From positions 3,969,775 through 4,033,774 of the forward strand of contig JALIRH010000008.1 in the NCBI GenBank assembly GCA_023055505.1: a stretch of DNA of 64,000 bases, given 5' to 3'. Below the pieces are notes generated by a model, which ran no database searches, was not told the origin of the DNA, and was given only the letters and a program-made list of their open reading frames with translations. The position numbers were made by a program, and so were the translations under genes. Source of the DNA: Callipepla californica brunnescens (lineage: Eukaryota; Chordata; Aves; Galliformes; Odontophoridae). Positions 21,816 to 34,462 of the stretch are shown here, piece by piece (within the stretch, counting starts at the first letter, position 1; every line of letters starts with the position of its first letter).

Positions 21816-23250
21816 TTGTTTTGTTTTCTTTTCCAGACCTCCCTCTCTGCTTTATGCTGCTAGCCTGGGGGGGACAAGTGACACAGACTGGCACTCAGCA
21901 GGCAGAGGTGCCTGTGACATGTGGGTACCAGGGAGAAGTTGTCTGTAGGTTCAGCTTACCCGGCCAGCATCTGTGGGGAATACCAGCTCCTCTGCCCCAG
22001 TGCTGGGGCATCTCCTCGAAGATGGAGCACCTGCTTGACACTCCTCAAGTCAGCACAGGGTTCCAGCAGGAGCTGGAAGCCAGCACAGCAGTGCCAGCTC
22101 TCCCAGCATGTCTGTGCCCATCAGTGACCAGGAGCAGCCTGGCGCTCCCTACGCATGACAAATGCCCTGAGAACATCCTGCAGTCCTTCCAGAAACACGC
22201 TTCCACCACCTCTCTGGACCCAGAGGCCACTTTCGAGGCCATGCTCCAGCTCCAGTGTGGTTAGTTTATTTTCAGGAAATGCCATGAACCAGTTTCCCCA
22301 CTGTTTAAGGGAAACGCTTGGTGTCGGGTTTGGGTTGTGTTGCAATATGCTGTTTTCTACCTGAGATGAGCCAAAACTGGCCAGTGGAGACTGGGAGCAG
22401 ATGTCACTTGAATCAATATTTACTTCTAAATATTGCTTAATTTCTAAACCACACACAGCAAACAAAGAGCCCTCTGTCCATTTTAAGCAGCTCTCTGTGG
22501 CTCAGAGCACTAAGCCCAGCCGCGGGCTGTAGCCTCTTGCCCAGAGCTGCTTACCGTGTCATACCACCACAGGTTTGCATTTTTGGCTGGGTGCTAATGC
22601 TGCCCTGACCAGGAGGTACCAGCAGCTCAACCCTTTCTGCCTTGCACACTATCTCTGCAGGACAGTGCCTCAGCCCCATAATTCTAACCCCATAAACCTA
22701 ACCCTGTGCATGCTCTCCTGCCAGCAAATGCCCACAGGTGCAGCATTGGTGAGAATAAGCTTTTCCTAATGGAGAAGCTGCCTGCTCTCAGCCAAGCCTC
22801 CAGCAGTCCCCCAGCCCTGCAGCTGAGCTCAGCAGTGATTTGTGCTCTTGCTGCCAGGGGTCAATGCAAACCTCTCTTAGCCTCTCAGCTATGTAATTAG
22901 CAACATTCCTTCTAATGAAGGATTCCAGTTTGCTTGATTAACCCAAAGGTTAACAGGGTTACCAGCAGCTCCGTGCAGCCTTGGGTGTTCGTGGTGGGCT
23001 TTGGGAAGGGAACACAGGAAGGCACGGTGGGCTGATGATTCCTGCTTAAAACTGGAATGCACGAGGAGCTGCTGGAGCTCTGTTCATGCCTGCTTCCTGG
23101 ATATTTCCTAAAGATTGGTGGGAGCAAACCAGCAAATATTGATAATCAGGAAAGAAAGACTATCAGTATCAGTAAGTACTACCAACATATGCCCATGGGG
23201 AAATGCTGGGCCATCCTGGAGGAAGAGAACATAAGAGAAGGTGGCTAATT

Positions 23251-23360
23251 TCATAGAGGCACGAAATGGCTGTGGTTGGAGTCACCTCTGGATCCTTCTG
23301 GCCCAATCCTGACCTGGGCCACCTGGCTCAGGGTGCTCAGCACCATACTGTTTCCAGTGG
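23251..23360 (-). mobile_element. Degraded CR1 LINE fragment
   Basis: The plus strand begins tcatagaggcacgaaatggctgtggttgga and continues through gtcacctctggatc to a region with ctcagggtgctcag. This resembles a diverged antisense CR1 tail. The boundaries are approximate. Confidence 0.5.
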
Positions 23361-25059
23361 AGTGGGGAGCTCACAAGGACATTCAAGTACAGGGCAGAAG
23401 GAGCAGGAGCACAGGCATTCCTCCATGAAGACAGAGCCCAGGCCACTGGCAGTGTCCATGCAGGACAGGGGCAGAAGTAAGGTGGTGGCAGAGTCGATCA
23501 CAGGTCATCACAGCAAGACTCAAGGTGTGCCACATCTGCTGCACCTATTCAAGGGGACACTCAGCTACGTCCTCTTTTTTGGGAACTCCTTCAGCAGCCC
23601 TTTGGACGTCCCAGGGCTGGCAGTGCTCAACGCTGCTGGAACGGGCCCAAGAAGCAGGGGTTGAGCCTCTTATTGCCCCACACAGCCCATGGGCAGCCCA
23701 GCTGGGCTGGCACAGCCCCCACCAGGCATTGTGTTCAGCTGCAGGACGGTGCTGCAGCCAGAAACCAGGTTTGGGCATCGAGTGGGAAAGGGGTCAGGTT
23801 GCCAATAGGTCAAGATGAACTCTACCATTTGCTCTCCAGCCCCTTTCCAGTTAGCTAAGTCATGGTAATCATTAATGCCAAACACCTATCCTTGTGCAGA
23901 GCCTCACAATGGCTCATTTTTAACCTGTCACCGACACGTTATTACACGTGTCCTGGCCAAAGCCACCTTCCTTGACAGCAGAAAATGCTTTTATAGCAGC
24001 CCCATCCCCTGGCTGTTCAGCAATGGTTTTGTAACCAACAGAACATACACTGGTCAGCATTCCCTTCCATTTTGTCATTCTGAATCAGCACTGAAGGGAC
24101 TTAATGGAAACTGGGCTTCAGAATAACAGCAAGGCTTAGTCTTTATTGGAGACCTTTCAACCTCTAGTTAATTAATTTTTCTCTCTGCTTGAGGCTCTCA
24201 AACATGGCAAGGGCAATCCAACGGTGTGAGCCATGCAAACACCTCATCCTTCAGAGGAAATTGCCAAAATTTGTCACCAACAGCTAAATATTGGCAGCAC
24301 CATGTTCTTCTGGAAAAAATGATGCAAAGGAGAAGGTGAGAAATGGCCTTTGTTAATTCGTTCACTACTGAGAGTCATTTTCTAGGTGTGCTAGATATGA
24401 AGTAGAAAGAGATTTAATGGAAATCCTCAACTGGATCCCGTCAATCTCTGCAGCGTGTAACCTTCATGTCCACACACAGTGCTTTATAGCACCCCCAGGG
24501 CTGCTGGACACCCTCCACCTGCCTTCCTGCTTTCTCAAATCCCAGTGTTGCACTTCCTGCTTGCAGACCACAGTGCTGAGCAGAGTTTCCCCCAGCACTC
24601 TGCAGAAGGAGAGGGGGAAGAAGACTGCTTCATCCTGTGCCAGAGCAGGGAAAGGAGGGTAGTGGCCACCTGCCAGCTCCCATTGGGTCAGCACTCCTTA
24701 TTTCCCAGCTAACACAGAGGCAAGTATTCTGATCCATCTGCAAAGACTGGGATCCTGCTGGATCCCATACAGTACACTGCTCACTATGGATTAGGGTCCA
24801 GCACTCCTTGCAAAGCCATCAGAGAGGACTGGAGAAGGCATCTGTTCCCTACCACTGCTAATGCCTTCCATAGCATCAGCAAAACCTCCCCTGCCCACAT
24901 TATGTCTTGGGGAGGATTGACTTTCCAACCATCCCCCCCTTCCCCACCAAGTGGCACAGAAATTAGTTTCCTGGTCATCAGTCAAGATGTTCTCATCAAG
25001 ATAAAACTCTGGCACATGTGGGGAACGACTCCTCCCATCCTTAACATGCTGTTCCCTGG

Positions 25060-25125
25060 TCATAGAATCACAGGGTGGTTTGGGTTGGAAGGGATCTTTA
25101 AAGATCTGTTTCTAATACCTGGCTC
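25060..25125 (-). mobile_element. Short CR1 LINE 3' end
   Basis: The plus strand reads tcatagaatcacagggtggt, then ttgggttggaagggatcttt, which is the CR1 3' terminus in reverse complement. Only about 65 bases are recognisable. Confidence 0.75.
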
Positions 25126-26130
25126 TCAAATTGCTCCGTCCCTTCCAGAAACTGCTGTTTTGCAATATGGTAAATAACAAAACTCTTAGAAATACCAAGA
25201 GTCCTGGGAGGAGCAAAGAGTGAGGAGCAAAAGGCCAAGCTAAGCAGATTTCAAATCCCCTCCTGAAGACTTCTACACCCCCCTTGGCAATTTAATCCTC
25301 TTGGCATTCCCAGCTGAGGGGATAAAGAAGCTGAAATCCTAGAGAGGTACAGGGGCTTCAGGGCATGTGTCTGGCTGGGGCTGGCTCCAGGGACGGAGTT
25401 GAGTGACAAGGTGGTGAAGGAGAAAAGAGGAGACTTGTGGCTGGGGTGATATGGGGCAGGACTGACAGCAGGGACAGCTGGGACACCTCCATGCACACCT
25501 TTGCCTGAATCTGTGATCTGAACCAAGACAAGAATTTACCTTCTTCTGTCCTGTGCGTGTTTCTCCTCATATCCTGCTCTTACAAGGGTCCGACTCATTG
25601 TTTATTTTCATTCAAACCCAAACGATTTCCCCAAAAATGTTCAGGAAAAAAGAACATATTCAGACAAAAAAAACAAAAACAAAAACACCTTGGCAGTTGA
25701 TTTTGCCTTTCATGGGGACCTCCCTTGGCTCAGACTGATGTGAGCAGGACGTACTCCCCTCTCCCAGAGCCCCACAGCATTGCTCCTCTGCCCCTTCCCA
25801 ACTGGGGTGTGCTTTATTCCCACGGGAGTCTTGGCAGTAGGGAAAGCGATGGCAAAGCCCCTCTGAAGTGTAACGTGGCACTTGTGGCTTCCCAAAACTT
25901 TTGCAAGACCAGGGAAGGAAACAAAAGAGTTTCCTTCTTCAGATGCTTTGCTGAAAGTTGTATAAGGTGGGGGCAGTGCGGTTTTGCTCCATAGTTTAGT
26001 GACAGGTTATGCTGTAGACAAAGGGCACTGTACAGGGAGAAATACCATCATGACACCAATCTTATCACAGAAGGAAATGAAACATAATTCCTCTGGGGAA
26101 CTGGCAGTGAATAAGGGTTGTGCCCATAGC

Positions 26131-26346
26131 CTTAGAATCATTAAGGTTAGAAAAGAACACGAAGACCATCAGGTCCAGCCATCAACCCACCCCACCGTGC
26201 CCACTGCCCACATCCCTCAGTGCCACATCTCCGTGGCTCTGGAACACCTCCAGGGACAGTGGCTGCACCACCCCCTGGGCAGCTGTGCAGCGCCTTGCTG
26301 CTCCTCTGGAGAATAACTTTTCCTTCATATCCAATCTGATATCTAG
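26131..26346 (-). mobile_element. CR1 LINE 3' fragment
   Basis: About 215 bases of antisense CR1: agaatcattaaggttagaaa, cacatccctcagtgccacat, aacacctccagggacagtgg, and finally tccttcatatccaatctgat. This is one of the better preserved copies in the gene-poor interval. Confidence 0.85.
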
Positions 26347-27050
26347 TAAGCATTCCGTAAACAAACTCTGTTCCCCTCCACCAGCAGTTTTGTACTTCAG
26401 CATGCATCCCTCTGACCCTTCTCCCATCAGCTGCACATGCCAGTGTTGGATCCAGCTACTGCTCCTTGCCACAGAAATCCTGGGCAAACACCACAGCCAG
26501 AATGCAGCAGGATCACACCCCAGGACAGAAAGATGCTTTCAGGAATCACCAGCGCCTGGTCATCTGTGCAACACTGCCAGAAATGTTACTCACCAAAAGG
26601 CAGACCAAGGCCCTGACCTTCAAGCAGTGCAGTGAGACCATACCTCAGTCCACTTACACCCCGCTTGATTTTGAGCAGCTATGTTTTGTGCAGAGCAGTG
26701 GTGATTTTGTCACCGACCCAAATTTGTTTCCACCGAGTGCTGGCTCTTGAAAGAGTCCCACAGCTCCGAGCTGACGACACCCTGCCTGCTATAAACATGC
26801 CTTGGAGAAATAACATGAACAAACAGCACGGAAGGCTTTGTGAAGATCCAGTTGAAAACAAGATATTTGTTCCTCTTGGGGTGGGAAATCCCCGTGAAAA
26901 GACCAAGCTGCCCTTGCATCGAGGATATGGCTCTTGTGTAATGGCAGAGCATGCCTGGGGAGCTGGAGCCACCTGCCCACATCTCTCCCACCTCTCACAA
27001 AGGATGCTAGTGCAGATAGGAGCACTGCAGACATCACGGTGGGGCATTTT

Positions 27051-27124
27051 CATAGGAGCATAGGATGGCTTAGCTTGGAAGAGACCTCAAAGAACATCTA
27101 GTTCCAACCCCTGTCACGGGCAGG
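27051..27124 (-). mobile_element. Short CR1 LINE 3' end
   Basis: The plus strand reads cataggagcataggatggct, tagcttggaagagacctcaa and tctagttccaacccctg, a diverged CR1 terminus in reverse complement. Confidence 0.7.
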
Positions 27125-29238
27125 GCAATCAGATTTGTATTAACAGTGTAATTTGATCAGTCAGATGTGAAGGCTTTATCTGGGACAACGGAAAGCAAGA
27201 CAAAAAGGGTTCCAGTTTCAGCTCTCTAAAGTGAAATCTGGCCTTCCTCTGCTACCCAAGGGGTGGGCATCTTCCAAGGGCAACCACCCCACTGCGGCAC
27301 ACTGCTGTAGTGGGCAGACACGGTGGCCAGGGGGAGCTTACTGTCACTTTCTGCAGTCAAAGCCAAATTGAAGGATTAACTGAGTACACGCCAGGCTGTC
27401 CCAGTTTTAAGGAGAGACACAGGCACCAGGAGCAGCTCAGCTCAGCCCCAGCAGAGGTTAATGCATTGCAGCACGAAGCAGGGTTAAACCCACTGTACTC
27501 ACAAGCGCCAAAGTACAGGTTGCTCATTGATCCGACAGCCACAGTGCAATTTCTCCTGGTCACAGGTGACCGCTTAAAAATAAAAGTGGGGAGACAGAAA
27601 GTCGGGGACGGAGGGTACAGGAAACGTGCCCCAGGGGGACGCTGCTGGGGCATGCTGATGGAGAGGTCAGGGCTGCTGCTGGGTCCTGCCTGGCTCATGT
27701 GCTGCCAGCACTCCAGGCTGAGCTTGATTTCTGAGCTCCTGCAGAAACGTGCAGCTCCTCGGCTCCGTGAGTGGCACTGTGGGAGCATGGCACCTACAGC
27801 GTGCTCCAGGAATGCAGAAATGTTGGTTGTCATCAGTATTTCCACCACTGAAATCCAAGCAGTTCCTCCCAGCTTTGTTTCTCTCCATCTTTTCACTCTT
27901 CCCTGCTTGGAGTTGCAGGAAGGAGAAATTCCACTTCATTCTGCTCTTTTCCTAGCAATTAAACCAGGCCCCAAATCACCCCCACTGCCTCAGGTTCTTC
28001 CCTGCCTCTGTTTACATCCATGTCTTCAGATCTGAGCAGGGCAACGTGTGAGGACCACACAGGGTCCTGCCCAAGGTGGGGGCATGCAGCCTGACCCTGG
28101 GCACTGCAGGTGAATGAGAGGAGAAGGCCCTTTGCTGCACGTCAGCCGGGAAGCACTGATGGGCTGAGTCCCCTTCTGCCTCTGCCCCATGGCTCATCCC
28201 TGTGACCTGCTGCACTGTGCAGTACTTCTGACACACACAGTGCACTGCCACTGTACCCACATCCATCCTAAAACTGCTCGGAGCCCATGTCACTCTCTGG
28301 GCAGCCTGCTGTCTCAGCAGATTGACCAAAATAAGCTGCCTCAGCAGCTTCTCACACTCCGGAACCCCATAGAGAGGCACCAAGGAGCACATTGTCCCTA
28401 CACAGTTTCTTGTCTGAATGCAGAGCCCTTGGTCTGAATGTGGCCACGGGAATACAAACAGAGCCTGGTGAGCCAGGAATCCCTTGGTGCCCTGCCAATG
28501 GACAACAGTAAAAAGCAGCAGAGGAAAATAAATGGAAGGTCATTCCCTCGGCCCATGGCAGAGGAAGGGAGCTGAAGCCTGGGCAGCAGAGGAGAAGGGT
28601 GCAGGTTGTAATACCTTGGGACAAAGGTCTACAGCCCAACTCGGGTCCTCTCTGAGCAAACAGCAGTGCTTGCTCAGCAAACACACCTGTCCCAGCTTTT
28701 TGGAGCTGCCTCCTTTGGGAGGAGAGTTGTTTGATCATCTGCAAAGAAGCTTTGGGGTGCCTTCCCAAGCAACGCACCCCCCTTCCCCCCACGCTGAAGC
28801 AGCAGCAGCAGAGACACATCTAGAGGGCTCAGCAAGAGGGAAAACATCCATGCCCAAAATGCAACACACAAAAGCCTCCATGCCCACCTTGTGCAGCTCC
28901 TTGGCATTCTGTAGGACCACATTTGTGGCGTGGGGCCACAGTAGGAAATGCTTTAGTGGTCGTGTGCCTGCTGCACCTCAATCCCCTGCCCTCTGCACCC
29001 ACCTGCTCCTCCACTTGAGCCCTCAGCTCCCAGCCCTCGCCCATCCCATGGGTTACAGCTCTCCTCACACACAGACTCTGGACCCAGACCCCTCCTGCTG
29101 AACCCCCGACCCGCTGCCAATGAGAAGCGGTGGCCTTGGCCCAGCACGTAGTGTGGTTTGCACAGCCTGTGCTCAAACACAATGGCTCTGCAAGAAATGC
29201 CATGACCTCGGGCCTGCCACGGCATGCTGCCTTAGCTG

Positions 29239-29340
29239 CAGAATCATTAAGGTTGGGAAAGACCACTAAGTCCGTCTACTCCAACCACCAATGTCAGCAT
29301 GAGCATCCCTGCTCAAGGTGCTCAAGGGTGGGCATCCACG
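29239..29340 (-). mobile_element. Short CR1 LINE 3' end
   Basis: The plus strand reads cagaatcattaaggttggga, aagaccactaagtccgtcta and ctccaaccaccaatgtcagc, a CR1 terminus in reverse complement that fades after about 100 bases. Confidence 0.75.
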
Positions 29341-30979
29341 CAGAGGATGAAGGCTCTGTGGCCTTTTGGTATTCACCTTGACACTCTGCAACCCGCCTGT
29401 TGTGTCCTAGGGGGCACTGACTGCCAAATGAAGTTAATTACCACGGTCAAAATCAAGGATATCCTTCACGCAGTGCTGTACAGCAAGGCTTTGTCAGTCT
29501 TGGAGAAGCCAAGAGTGGCTCGGCCAGCGTTCAAACCCATGGTCAGCACTGTGGGGAAGGGGAGCAGTGGTGGGATTTGGGTTTACCTGCAGCAGAACTG
29601 AGCAGAGCACCTGGGAGCTTCAACTCCAGGGTCTCTCTAGCCAAAGGGAGGAGCTTTGGCACTTCTACATTTTGAGCACGCAGTGGGAGCACCAGGGTAG
29701 GCTGTGGGGTCAGAGCATGAGCTGGTTGCTTGGAGCCCAACTAAATGTTACGTACCGTTTCTTTTTCTTTCATTTCAAAAAGCATTCCGAGTGAAAAAGC
29801 CTCCTGTTACAAAAAAGAAAGCGGTGGACAGCTCCCAGACTTTTCAGTCTGGAGGTGTTGCCATCCCTCCCCGTGAATGAATGACCGCTGTGTCGCTGAA
29901 TGCAGCTGTGCCAATAGATTCTGTATTGAAAAAAAAACAACTATGAAGGGAAGAGTGGTAAAGGAGCTTCTGAGCAGCCCCAGCCACCTGCTGGGTCTCT
30001 CTGGGCAGTTAATCTGCAATTTCCATGCTGCTTCGATGACCCCTACAGGGACAAGCGGTGAAAAGTCCAGAGTTTTGAATCCCTTGCTGCGGAGTGGCAG
30101 CTGTTAGCAGCAGAGCTCTGGTTCTCCTTGCTGATGGAGTTCCACAGCCAAATTGCCAGCATATCATGCAGAGCCTCACACAAGGCAGCATGCAGGAATG
30201 CAAGACATAATCCCCTGTGGACCCCACAAACCTGCGCTGCTTTTTGGTTTGACATAGGTGTGGTTCTAAAACATTTCCCAGGGCTGCCCAGAAACACACA
30301 TGGAGATGGAGTGTGTCCTCGTGGCTGAGTTAGCCCACTTCTCCCTGTCACCTGGAGGCAAGCTGTTTGAGACCAGTGGCACACAAACAGCTGCAAGAAT
30401 CCTCTCCCACGCAGCGCTTTTGAGACACACGCTCCCAATCTGTGCCTTCCTGCTCCCCTGGGAAGGTGTGGTTGGGAGGAGCAGGCTCAGGGAGCAAGCA
30501 GGGCATCAGGTCCCCAGCACTCCTCCATGTGCCAGACTGCAGCGTGAACCCCGACCCTCGGGGCAGCAGTTTCACACTCACATGCCAATGCTGCAGCTTT
30601 CCTAGAAGTCATACGCTCTCTCCTAGATTTCAACGTGGTGTTGTTTTGGTTTGGTTTTCCCAGGTGAGACAACGGTGTTTACCTGGGCTCCTTGTCATGC
30701 TTTCAATAAATAGGAGCATGAGATCCCCACCCTGTTTGTGCGCTGATCTGTTTCCAAAGGCATTCTCTCTGTAAGTTCCTGTTCTGCCTGGTTTCCCTCG
30801 GTCAACACGGCTCTTCCAGCTGGGCTTCATCACGATGGCCATTTCCACTGTTTCGGTATGTGCTCCAGGCTTTGTCTTAAGACACACAAGAGTTTCAGGG
30901 CAGCTGACAAAAAACAAACAAACAAAACACTACTATTTCACCCAACAAGTCACATCTGCAGCACTGGGATCTGCTTTGG

Positions 30980-31135
30980 GCTCCCCAGGACAAGACAAGG
31001 TGCAATAACCAAACAAGTCCAGCACAGGGCCGTGGTGATGCTGACGGTTCTGGAGCATCTTTCATTCGAGGAGAAGTGAGGGAGCTGGGACTGCTCAGCC
31101 TGGATAACCGCAGGCTCAAGAGGGCCACAACAGCA
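30980..31135 (+). mobile_element. CR1 LINE internal fragment
   Basis: A sense-orientation CR1 segment: cagggccgtggtgatgctga, tctggagcatctttcattcg, then gggagctgggactgctcagc and ctggataaccgcaggctcaa. The 3' terminus is missing. It is followed within about 25 bases by an oppositely oriented CR1 tail. Confidence 0.75.
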
Positions 31136-31159
31136 TATGCAAACACCTGGTGGGAGGGA

Positions 31160-31290
31160 ATCACAGAATCATTAAAGTTGGAAGAGACCTCTGAGGTCCC
31201 CAGCTCCAACCCCAGCCCACCCCACCATTCCCACTGACCACGTCCCTCAGTGCCACATCTCCCCAGCTCTGGAGCACCTCCAGAGGCAGG
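31160..31290 (-). mobile_element. CR1 LINE 3' fragment
   Basis: The plus strand reads atcacagaatcattaaagtt, ggaagagacctctgaggtcc, then ccactgaccacgtccctcag and tggagcacctccagag. It is a 5'-truncated antisense CR1 tail lying back to back with the sense fragment before it. Confidence 0.85.
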
Positions 31291-33372
31291 AGATGGAAGT
31301 CAGTCGCACAGGAAGCAGCTGTTTGTGCTCTGCATCACCACCCTTATCATCCAGGGTGGGAGGCAGAGCAGGATGCATCTCAGCATCCCCAGGGATGACA
31401 GGTGAACCCATGGAGCCCTGAAATGCAGGACACTGCCACACTCTGCACGGTCAAAGAGGGCTGGAAAAGGCAAGCTCATCCCCTGTGCTTCCAGCTGCAC
31501 CCAGCTGGGCAGGGAAGGCAGAACCTGACCCCCAGTGACAGCCAGGACCCCAGCAGGGCTGCAGGCCTGGGAGGCTGCCAGACAAAGTCCGGGTTCATGA
31601 GGGATCACGCTTATCTCCGAGGTCCATGGTTAGAAAACAAAACCAACCCAAAAGGGATCACAGCCTGTTCCCAAGGTGAGCGGAGATGTATTTTGTTGTT
31701 CAAAGGCTTCCGATAAGGTGACCAAGATTAAAGAACAAATAAGTGTACGTTAAGGGCCAAAGTCCTAATGCGAACCGAGGAGTGTAAGCCAGAAGCAAGA
31801 ACGTGCTTCTCACCACAGCCTGAGCACCTCCAGCAGCACTGCCGCCTTCACACCGAAGGGCAGCTCTGGCTGGTGGCTGCACAGGCCCCGCTTTATCCCT
31901 CTGCGTGGTCCTTCCCACAGGAAGATGCTCACAAGAGCAGAACCTGTCCCTACACCATCAGGCAACTCATACAGCCCAGCATCCCTGCAGCCATCGCCGT
32001 GCTTTGCTCCCAATGTCCCACCCTGATGCATTGGCTCTGGTGCTCCCAGAGCCCTTTACGAGGGAACTGGTATTGATGGGCGCTTCCTTGCAGAGGGGTC
32101 TGATTTCATTTTCCCAAGAGAGCTGTTAATAGGAACTAATTAAACGAGTGTGCCTCGCTCACTCTGAAGGGGATAGATGTAAATAAATACGAATTTAAGG
32201 AGACAGTAATGGTGGCTGCCCACAAGCAGAAGGGGAGGCCCTGAGAGTGATAGATTTCAGAATGACTTGGAAAGCAAACTTGCACGTTGCTGATAACACA
32301 GTACACCAAATTCCCTGGGGAAAGTCGTGTCAAAATTATCATGGGCTGTTTCATGAGCATGGCCGTCTGGAAACTGGTCTGAAAAGCAAACAAAGCTGCA
32401 CAAAGAGTTTGTTGTTGGGTTGGGGGGGGAACATTTCCTCCGCTGGGATTTAGCAGGAAAGCCCCAGGTCTTGGTGTCCCCCTCTGCGCTGATTCTGGGG
32501 CCCGTCTGACCCATAGCACTGCTGCTCAGTTTCTTTAGCTCCCCCTCCCCCCCGTCCAAGGTTTGGGATGCCAGGGTACAAACAGGTTGGTCAAGCTGGC
32601 CACGGGTGGGCAGAGCGTGATGAGGGCAGGTCCTCACTTTGGTAAAGCACACACAAAAAGAAAAGAAATAAAGACGGGAAAAGGTAATGCCAAAATGCTG
32701 AAAGCAGGGGCAGCCTTAGCAGCACACAGGACTCAGTCACACTCCTTCACTTCTCACATTCAAGACTTCACCTCTCCACCACTGCTAAAGAAAGCCCTGT
32801 GGCCACTGTCACCCCCAGAAATTCCCCAGCCCCTGTGTGCAATTCTTTCTGGCCAACCTGGGACGGTGAAAACACCCTCCTGATCAGCTCTGCCATGTTC
32901 TGAAGCATCACTTGGCTCTTCTTTCCTTGGAAACCATCCCAACCGCTGACAGTGGTGTTACTTCTTCAAGCAGTCAGTCACTCTTTTACAGTTAGGAAGG
33001 TAAAACCACAACAGACTGTGAGCTTTATGTTAGGCAGCCAACGGTGTTTGTTTGCAAGGAACCACCGCAGAATCACTTCCCAAAACCAGGCAAAGTTCCA
33101 GAAGACATTTCCTCATCTGCCCTGTGCTCCCAGTGCCTACTCCCACAGACAACCTCCCTTTCTGCCTGCATTCTCCAGGCTACAGCCCCATCCCTCCTGT
33201 CAATGCATACTAGCGCATCAATCTTGTCCTTGTTTGACAAGGAATACCACTGCACTGGAAAGCAGAGGTGGCCTTTCTCCCACTTCTTGCTTTCATGGCA
33301 CCATAACAGCATCCCACTTGGAGAGCAAAGCTTTGCTGCTCCTTCTGTTGAGCCTGGAAAGCCTTTGCTTAC

Positions 33373-33504
33373 CTGCCAGCTTTGCAACAAGTCCCACACC
33401 AGCTGCTCCACCATATCTCGAAACCACACCCTTCTGAACACATTGGCCTCGTTGTGAAGGGGAAGGAGAGCAAGATTGGTCATCAGCACTTGATAAAACC
33501 CGGT
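33373..33504 (-). other. Candidate coding exon of an unrecognised gene
   Basis: On the minus strand a pyrimidine-rich acceptor (ccttttcattttcctcag) is followed by exactly 44 open codons and a consensus donor (CAG|gtaagc), phase 0 at both ends. The peptide begins TGFYQVLMTNLALLPLHNE and ends VEQLVWDLLQSWQ, and looks helical and amphipathic. I do not recognise the family. A second frame across the same 132 bases is also open, and I found no downstream partner exon, so this may be chance. Confidence 0.25.
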
Positions 33505-34386
33505 CTGAGGAAAATGAAAAGGTCCTTTCAGACTTGGTCTGTTTGTTTGAAGAGGATATGAGTAGTGCCTTAGACTTGTCTGGCCTCGTTACTTATTAGT
33601 GATGCACCTCAGATCTCTAGGGAATGGTAGGAAGCTTGTGGGATGGCCTCACTGAGCGCCCTGCAACTCTTGCTGGGTGGTCCAGCTCCAGAAGATGGAA
33701 ATCCCAGCTTGGGACCCCTCTGCTCTCAACCAGAGCAGTGCTCACCTTCCCTCACGTTGCTGCTCACACTAACCCCAGGTGTACCCTACCAAACAGATCA
33801 GAGATGCTTGCCTTGCAAACACAGGTACAGCATACCCATAAGCATGGAAGAAAGCCACCAGCATCTCCTGTAACCCCAGCAGAGCAGGCAGCTTTCCCTT
33901 TGGGTTTTCTGCTCCACAGATGCGTAGTCATGGCAAGGAAAGAGGCTGCACAGCAGCAAGGAGGAATTGAGGTCCTGATCAAGATTACAGCCCCAAACTG
34001 AAGCTCCACGGACGCATAGCTTTGTATTTAGGGAAATGGCTGAGCTGAGCAGCAGCAAATCCCACAAGTGGCCATCCAGAAAGAAGAAACAACCCAACAG
34101 GAGCAGGATCAAACCTGGGCACCCTCATGTTCATGAGCCTCTTCTCACACTGTGCCTGTGAGGATGCTCTTGGGAAGGGGTACCCCACGCCCTGCAGCAA
34201 TAGGATCTCTCGCACGGTCCTGCCTGGGGATGCTTGCAGGCCTCACAGCACCACAGCTCCCTAGATGGGCTCAACCATCTCAGATCACATGAGGAGAGGA
34301 GAGAAGCTCCGTCCCTTCATCCAGGGTTCACAATAGCAGCAGTAGGTTTGATCCACACACCCAACGAGCTAGCCCACGGCTCTCAC

Positions 34387-34462
34387 CTGGCCCCAAGCTC
34401 CAAGATAAGCTGCCAGCCCGTCAGATAGCAGGAGCACAGGATGGGTGGAGAACACAGCAGCC
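34387..34462 (-). other. Possible upstream partner exon of the 33.4 kb candidate
   Basis: On the minus strand tttgctgtag is followed by 76 bases and the donor CAG|gtgaga. In one frame it encodes a segment ending LLLSDGLAAYLGAWGQ and leaves phase 0, compatible with the start of the candidate exon at 33504. The pyrimidine tract before the acceptor is weak. No ATG-bearing first exon was found. Confidence 0.15.

Noticed and set aside
27310..28035. A 241-codon plus-strand open frame in the gene-poor interval
   Set aside because: It begins with GTG, contains no recognisable motif, and no splice partner or promoter was seen.
28012..28392. A minus-strand open frame with a helical, leucine-rich start (CEKLLRQLILVNLLRQQ)
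   Set aside because: It looked protein-like at first, but has no recognised family, no convincing splice signals and no upstream exon.
33373..33504. Assigning the candidate exon to RTP5, otospiralin, MAB21L4 or NEU4, which I recall as near GAL3ST2 or AQP12 in human
   Set aside because: None of the remembered sequences of these proteins resembles the 44-residue peptide, so no name is given.
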